DNA of 64,000 nt, taken from contig CALGIG010000075.1 of the NCBI GenBank assembly GCA_937915865.1, positions 15,999 through 79,998 of the forward strand. Direction: 5' to 3'. The DNA comes from an uncultured Prolixibacteraceae bacterium. Lineage in GTDB: Bacteria; Bacteroidota; Bacteroidia; Bacteroidales; Prolixibacteraceae. The notes under the pieces were generated by a model. The model saw only the letters and a list, made by a program, of their open reading frames with translations, was not told where the DNA came from and searched no databases. Both the position numbers and the translations under genes were made by a program. Positions 60,184 through 64,000 of this stretch are shown here, one piece after another (position 1 is the first letter of the stretch; each line of letters begins with the position of its first letter).

Positions 60184-60239
60184 CACGATATTTTTGTTGG
60201 TTTTATCGGTTAAAAGTATCTCAATAGAGGTCGCAGCAC

Positions 60240-60262
60240 ATTAAAGACGGATTAAAATTGAG
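60240..60262 (+). promoter_or_regulatory. 11-bp-spaced direct repeat upstream of regulator 2 and nhaA
   Basis: ATTAAA at 60240 and 60251 (11 bp apart) within CATTAAAGACGGATTAAAAT, followed by TGAG. GATTAAAAT plus GAG recurs inverted upstream of the GpgS-like gene (62434-62446). It lies between the divergent regulator 2 and the nhaA unit, so it could serve both. Confidence 0.45.
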
Positions 60263-60292
60263 CATTACCCAAAATATTCTGGGTTCATTCCT

Positions 60293-60300
60293 TATCTTAG
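60293..60300 (+). promoter_or_regulatory. -7-like box of the second two-component operon
   Basis: TATCTTAG differs from TAnnTTTG at one position, 45 bp before the ATG at 60345. The upstream 11-bp repeat starts 42 bp before it, almost the same spacing as at regulator 1. Confidence 0.35.
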
Positions 60301-60344
60301 ATACAAAATGCTTCACCAACAGAAGGAATGAAAGCTCTTGAAAT

Positions 60345-61043
60345 ATGAATCAACCATTATTCAAAATATTAATCGTTGAAGATGAACCTAAAGTGGCTTC
60401 GTTCATTCAACGTGGACTGGAAGAAAACGGATTTGAGTGTAAAATCGCAAATGACGGACTAATAGGCAAGCGAATGTTCGGTGCCGAAGAATTTTCGTTG
60501 ATAATTCTGGACCTCAACCTGCCGTACCTGAATGGCATTGAACTGTGCCGGGAAATCAGAAAAATCGACCTGAAAATACCTATCATCATGTTAACAGCTT
60601 TGGGAACAACCGAAGATAAAATAATCGGTTTTGATTCGGGTGCTGATGATTACCTGGTCAAACCTTTCGAATTCAGGGAATTGGTTGCAAGAATAAAATC
60701 GCTGCTCAAACGAATTTCCATTATTGAAAGCGAGGAAAATATACTCACCATTCTCGACCTGAAGGTTGATTTGAATACCTTCGAAGTTTTTCGGGGGGAC
60801 AGCAAAATTAACCTGACTCAAAAAGAATTTGCCTTGTTGATTTATTTGCTTCAAAATAAAGGACGGGTGGTCTCCCGAGCTGAAATTGCCCAGCATGTTT
60901 GGGATATTAATTTCGATACCGGGACCAACATTATCGACGTTTACGTGAACTTTCTCCGGAAAAAAATTGATAAGGATTTTGAGCACAAGCTCATTCACAC
61001 GCAAACCGGTTTCGGTTATATTTTGAAGGAGGACATAGAATGA
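60345..61043 (+). CDS. OmpR-family response regulator 2
   Basis: 232 residues. Receiver: ILIVEDEPKVASFIQRGL, Asp56 in IILDLNLPYLNG, MLTALGTTED, and YLVKPFEFRELV. Winged-helix effector: LTQKEFALLIYLLQNKGRVVSRAEIAQHVWD and TNIIDVYVNFLRKKID. It is a close paralogue of regulator 1, sharing long stretches such as PIIMLTALGT and TGTNIIDVYVN. It is divergent from nhaA and its stop overlaps the kinase 2 start (ATGA). Confidence 0.93.
   Translation: MNQPLFKILIVEDEPKVASFIQRGLEENGFECKIANDGLIGKRMFGAEEFSLIILDLNLPYLNGIELCREIRKIDLKIPIIMLTALGTTEDKIIGFDSGADDYLVKPFEFRELVARIKSLLKRISIIESEENILTILDLKVDLNTFEVFRGDSKINLTQKEFALLIYLLQNKGRVVSRAEIAQHVWDINFDTGTNIIDVYVNFLRKKIDKDFEHKLIHTQTGFGYILKEDIE
61027..61042 (+). promoter_or_regulatory. 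Shine-Dalgarno-like ribosome-binding site of kinase 2
   Basis: AAGGAGG ends about 6 bases before the ATG at 61040. Such sites are scarce in this window, so it is a notable exception and supports this start. Confidence 0.6.
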
Positions 61044-62416
61044 AACTTAATATCCGAACCCGCCTTTCTTTCCAGTTTACATACATCGTTTCACTTATCC
61101 TGATTCTGTTTTCCTGCATAATATATTATTTCTCAGCTGATTATCGTGAGACAGAATTCTATTCCAGATTGGAGAAAAAAGCCTTAACAACAGCAAAATT
61201 GCTGATTGAGGTTAAAGAAGTAGATTACAACCTGATGAAGATCATAGACCAGAATTCGCTTAACGCTCTTCATAATGAAAGAGTTATTATATATGACAAT
61301 CAGGATCATCAGATTTATAACAGTTTGGACAATGATTCCGCTCAAATTTCAAAATCGTTTTTAGACAAAATACGTCTGGCAAAAAATGTACGCTATCATG
61401 AAGGGAAAAACGAGGCAATTGGGTTAATATTTACTTTGAACAACGATCATTACGTTGTAATCGCATCAGCATTCGATAACTACGGACGAATAAAACTTTA
61501 CAACTTAATCTGGATTATCCTGGCCGGTTTTATTATCAGTATCGGATCAACCATAGTATTTAGCCGGATTTACGCAACAAAAGCGCTGAAACCCATGTCG
61601 GACGTGGTAGCACAAGTTGACAAGATCACCATCTTGAGTTTAAATATGCGGGTGAACGAAGGAAACGGGACCGACGAAATCGCTCAACTTGCCATCACCT
61701 TTAACAAGATGCTGGCGCGACTGGAATCGGCCTTCGAGATGCAACGAAGTTTTGTATCGAACGCCTCGCACGAGTTACGAACGCCGCTGACCTCCATAAC
61801 CGGACAAATTGAAGTTTCGCTCCTGAAATTGAGGTCGCAGGAAGAATATCAGACGATTTTGGAATCAGTTTTGGAGGATATAATAAATTTGAATGCCCTT
61901 TCGAATGGCCTGCTCGACCTTGCCAAAGCCAATTCCGACATTTCGGCGATTGCCTTGCAGCCGCTCCGGATTGATGAAATCTTATGGGAAACACGCTCGG
62001 AACTCATTAGCCGAAAGAATGATTATAAAATTTCAATCGAATTCAGCCAACCAATTGACGACGAGAATGAACTGATTATCAACGGAAATCTTCATCTGTT
62101 GAAAATAGCCATCGCAAACCTCATGGATAACGGCTGCAAGTTTTCCGAATCCAGAAGTGTGGAAGTTTTTCTGTCAGCTAAAAACGGTCGTATTGAAATC
62201 GAATTCGTTGACAAGGGAATAGGAATCGATTCAGCCGATCTCGATAAAGTATTCCACCCGTTCTACCGCGCCAATGCGGCCAAAAACATTGCCGGGAATG
62301 GGCTTGGACTCGCGCTGAGCAGTAAAATAATCAGTTTACATCGCGGCACCATCTCTGTTCAGTCGCAACCGGGCAAAGGAACTAAAGTAACTGTTGACAT
62401 TCCGCTTATTTCCTGA
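61040..62416 (+). CDS. Sensor histidine kinase 2, partner of regulator 2
   Basis: 458 residues. Transmembrane segments at about 12-32 and 155-178, a periplasmic sensor of about 120 residues, and HAMP at about 180-232. HisKA has RSFVSNASHELRTPL with His244. HATPase_c has NLMDNGCKFSES, DKGIGIDSADLDKVFHPFYR and GNGLGLALSSKIISLHRG. The layout parallels kinase 1, including its N-terminal RLSFQFT-type start. It is coupled to regulator 2 by a four-base overlap. The base composition of its second half looks slightly richer in G and C than kinase 1, by eye. Confidence 0.92.
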   Translation: MKLNIRTRLSFQFTYIVSLILILFSCIIYYFSADYRETEFYSRLEKKALTTAKLLIEVKEVDYNLMKIIDQNSLNALHNERVIIYDNQDHQIYNSLDNDSAQISKSFLDKIRLAKNVRYHEGKNEAIGLIFTLNNDHYVVIASAFDNYGRIKLYNLIWIILAGFIISIGSTIVFSRIYATKALKPMSDVVAQVDKITILSLNMRVNEGNGTDEIAQLAITFNKMLARLESAFEMQRSFVSNASHELRTPLTSITGQIEVSLLKLRSQEEYQTILESVLEDIINLNALSNGLLDLAKANSDISAIALQPLRIDEILWETRSELISRKNDYKISIEFSQPIDDENELIINGNLHLLKIAIANLMDNGCKFSESRSVEVFLSAKNGRIEIEFVDKGIGIDSADLDKVFHPFYRANAAKNIAGNGLGLALSSKIISLHRGTISVQSQPGKGTKVTVDIPLIS

Positions 62417-62426
62417 CCATCAGGTA

Positions 62427-62448
62427 ATTTTAACCTCATTTTAATCAC
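62427..62448 (+). promoter_or_regulatory. 11-bp tandem direct repeat upstream of the GpgS-like fusion
   Basis: ATTTTAACCTC at 62427-62437 is followed directly by ATTTTAATCAC at 62438-62448. Its complement contains GATTAAAATGAG, close to GATTAAAATTGAG at 60250-60262. A -7-like TATCTTAC follows at 62478-62485. Confidence 0.45.
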
Positions 62449-62477
62449 AACACACATTTGTTAGGTGAGGAATTACG

Positions 62478-62485
62478 TATCTTAC
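62478..62485 (+). promoter_or_regulatory. -7-like box of the GpgS-like fusion gene
   Basis: TATCTTAC resembles the TATCTTAG seen before regulator 2. It lies 35 bp before the ATG at 62513. A competing box CACATTTG lies at 62453. Confidence 0.3.
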
Positions 62486-62512
62486 AATGATTTGAATATT
62501 AATATCAAAGTC

Positions 62513-63892
62513 ATGATAACAGTAATAATTCCTACGCTCAACGAAGAAGAACACATTGCAAGTGTTATAAAGTTTGCAAAAGAGCAACCCAATGTTAGCG
62601 AAGTCATTGTAGTTGATGACAAATCGCTTGACAATACTGTAAATATTGCACTGGACAATGGGGCTAAAGTGATCACAAGCACAAAATTAGGGAAAGGAGC
62701 ATCGATGAAAGACGGCATCCTTTGTTCAAAAAATGAAATAATTGCCTTTCTCGACGGCGACATCGATCCCTATCCGCATTATACCATAAAGTTGCTTACA
62801 GACCCCCTCCTACAAGGAGATGCTGAATTTGTCAAATCATCATTCAGCAGAAATGCCGGTCGGGTTACCGAACTAGTAGCAAAACCATTACTTAGTATTT
62901 TCTTTCCCGATTTGCTTCGTTTTAGTCAACCCTTAAGTGGGATGATTGCAGGTAAAAAAAACTTATTTGAGAAACTTGAATTCAGAGACGATTATGGTGT
63001 CGATATTGGGATATTAATAGATATGTACCTGATGAATGTTAAAATTAAAGAGGTCGAAATCGGGTATCTTGAAAATAAAAGTAAACCCTGGCAGGCATTA
63101 GGAAAAATGAGCAAGGAAGTTGCCCAATCGATTATTATGAAGGCCTCATCATCTAAAAATCCAAATTACAATTTTGAAGAACTGGGTGTACTAAGCGAAA
63201 TCCGTTCGCAAATGGAATTTGCTCTCGGGAACCAGCTTACCGAACTCAATAAACTCATTATCTTCGATATGGACAACACGATTCTTTCCGGAAGATTTAT
63301 TGATTCATGTGCAAACACTTTTGGGTTCAAATCAGAATTGATGGATATTCGGTCAAATGAAACTGACACCATAATCAGAAATAAAAGAATTGCAACATTA
63401 CTGAAAGGGAAAACCATCAGTGATTTAATTGCTGTAGCCGATGAAATACCTGTTATTTACGGTACCAAAGAAATTGTACTGGAATTAAAAAACAGGGGTT
63501 ATATCGTTGGGATAATTTCTGACAGCTACGATTGTATTACCAATCACATCAGAATAAAGCTTGGAATGGATTTCTCCCTTTCTAATGAGTTGGAATTTTC
63601 AAAGAGCATTTGTACCGGTGAAGTAAAAATTCCGTCCTTTTTCTTTAGTAGCGATAAAAGTTTGTGTAGACATTCCGTGTGCAAAACCAATGCTCTAATC
63701 AATATTCTGGATAAGTATCAAATAAAAAAAGAAAATTGCATCGCCATTGGTGACAGCATAAATGACCTTTGCATGATTAAGGAAGCTGGCCTCGGTATTG
63801 CATTTTGCTCAAATGACGAACTTGTAAATCACCACGCTGATGTGGTTATTTCGAATCCAACATTTACAGAAGTCCTTGCGCTGGCAAAATAA
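62513..63892 (+). CDS. GpgS-like glycosyltransferase fused to a HAD phosphatase
   Basis: 459 residues from ATG 62513; earlier codons add no family sequence. Residues 1-215 resemble glucosyl-3-phosphoglycerate synthases (GT81, GT-A fold): VIIPTLNEEEHIASVI, nucleotide-sugar motif FLDGDID at 79-85, then GRVTELVAKPLLSIFFPDL, FSQPLSGMIAG and DYGVDIGILIDMY. Residues 248-459 are a phosphoserine-phosphatase-like HAD: FDMDNT at 251-256, Ser336 in IISDS, Lys391, and GDSIND at 413-418. A single protein could thus make glucosyl-3-phosphoglycerate and dephosphorylate it to the solute glucosylglycerate; mannosylglycerate is the alternative. It follows the kinase 2 gene by 96 bp. Confidence 0.8.
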   Translation: MITVIIPTLNEEEHIASVIKFAKEQPNVSEVIVVDDKSLDNTVNIALDNGAKVITSTKLGKGASMKDGILCSKNEIIAFLDGDIDPYPHYTIKLLTDPLLQGDAEFVKSSFSRNAGRVTELVAKPLLSIFFPDLLRFSQPLSGMIAGKKNLFEKLEFRDDYGVDIGILIDMYLMNVKIKEVEIGYLENKSKPWQALGKMSKEVAQSIIMKASSSKNPNYNFEELGVLSEIRSQMEFALGNQLTELNKLIIFDMDNTILSGRFIDSCANTFGFKSELMDIRSNETDTIIRNKRIATLLKGKTISDLIAVADEIPVIYGTKEIVLELKNRGYIVGIISDSYDCITNHIRIKLGMDFSLSNELEFSKSICTGEVKIPSFFFSSDKSLCRHSVCKTNALINILDKYQIKKENCIAIGDSINDLCMIKEAGLGIAFCSNDELVNHHADVVISNPTFTEVLALAK

Positions 63893-64000
63893 TCATTCAC
63901 CTCATTTAAAATTGGTAACTTTAATCAGGGTTATCTTGTTTAATAACTTATTCAATTTTCGCAAGTTCAATAAAACATTGAAAATCAAGTAAAAAGCAGC
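63893..64000 (+). other. Window end without a visible gene
   Basis: 108 bp after the GpgS-like fusion gene. It contains TTTAA words and a -7-like TATCTTGT at 63932 that may belong to a gene beyond the edge. I see no terminator. Confidence 0.4.

Noticed and set aside
63903..63939. Another copy of the 11-bp repeat operator near the window end
   Set aside because: TTTAA words are present but about 15 bp apart, so the phase does not match and the downstream gene is not visible.
1..64000. tRNA or rRNA genes
   Set aside because: Scanning by eye for T-arm motifs such as GGTTCGAATCC with matching acceptor stems found none.

Overview
The window reads as a chromosomal segment of a member of the Bacteroidota, probably a marine or environmental Marinilabiliales/Prolixibacteraceae-type organism. 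The clade is an inference. It rests on moderate AT content, near absence of Shine-Dalgarno sequences, several TAnnTTTG -7 promoter boxes, an OstA-like LPS-transport protein, DUF2795, GxxExxY and DUF4038/DUF1080 proteins, and many lipoprotein or periplasmic signal peptides. I saw no rRNA, tRNA or CRISPR array.

Layout. 1-1034: 5' part of an M64 zinc-peptidase lipoprotein gene that leaves the window. 1216-5646: marR-hlyD-MFS-tolC efflux operon. 5647-6191: a gene-free stretch with stacked hairpins. 6192-8871: thioredoxin and Lon. 9044-15239: a type III restriction-modification operon (res, GxxExxY, dinD, mod). Its GxxExxY gene sits in a cassette bounded by perfect 17-bp inverted repeats, and mod holds a perfect 40-bp palindrome. 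15411-15640: a degenerate ~21-bp repeat array beside a hypothetical gene. 16324-22407: pectin/uronate-related genes (DUF4038 glycosidase, SGNH esterase, uxaB, uxaA) and a small NTPase. 22482-30585: a sensor kinase, a Gate-domain membrane protein, a C1B peptidase, recG, an ABC ATPase, a cobalamin adenosyltransferase and a DUF2795 protein. 30651-36402: carbohydrate-linked genes (VOC, DUF1080-PHP fusion, HAD, GH3).

36475-45706 is a long minus-strand run: guaB, three SurA-like periplasmic folding factors, a MoxR ATPase, an OstA/LptA-like protein and a NUDIX hydrolase. It combines nucleotide metabolism with outer-membrane biogenesis. 45999-47903 is recQ. 48015-53539 is an envelope cluster: polysaccharide deacetylase, DUF1003, an AmpG-like permease with a ~200-residue insertion, a small membrane protein, a SpoIID/LytB protein and a GNAT. 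53794-56486 holds VanZ, an endonuclease/phosphatase-family lipoprotein, a HAD and a small membrane protein.

The last 7 kb (56700-63892) looks like a coherent ion/osmotic stress module. Two paralogous OmpR-type regulator/kinase pairs flank a Na+/H+ antiporter (nhaA) that has a previously uncalled 37-residue membrane peptide just upstream. The module ends in a fused GpgS-like glycosyltransferase and HAD phosphatase, predicted to make a glucosylglycerate- or mannosylglycerate-type solute. Pairs of direct repeats 11 bp apart lie upstream of both regulators and of the fusion gene, so the regulators may control these promoters. This module and the cassette-bearing restriction operon are the two most unusual systems here.
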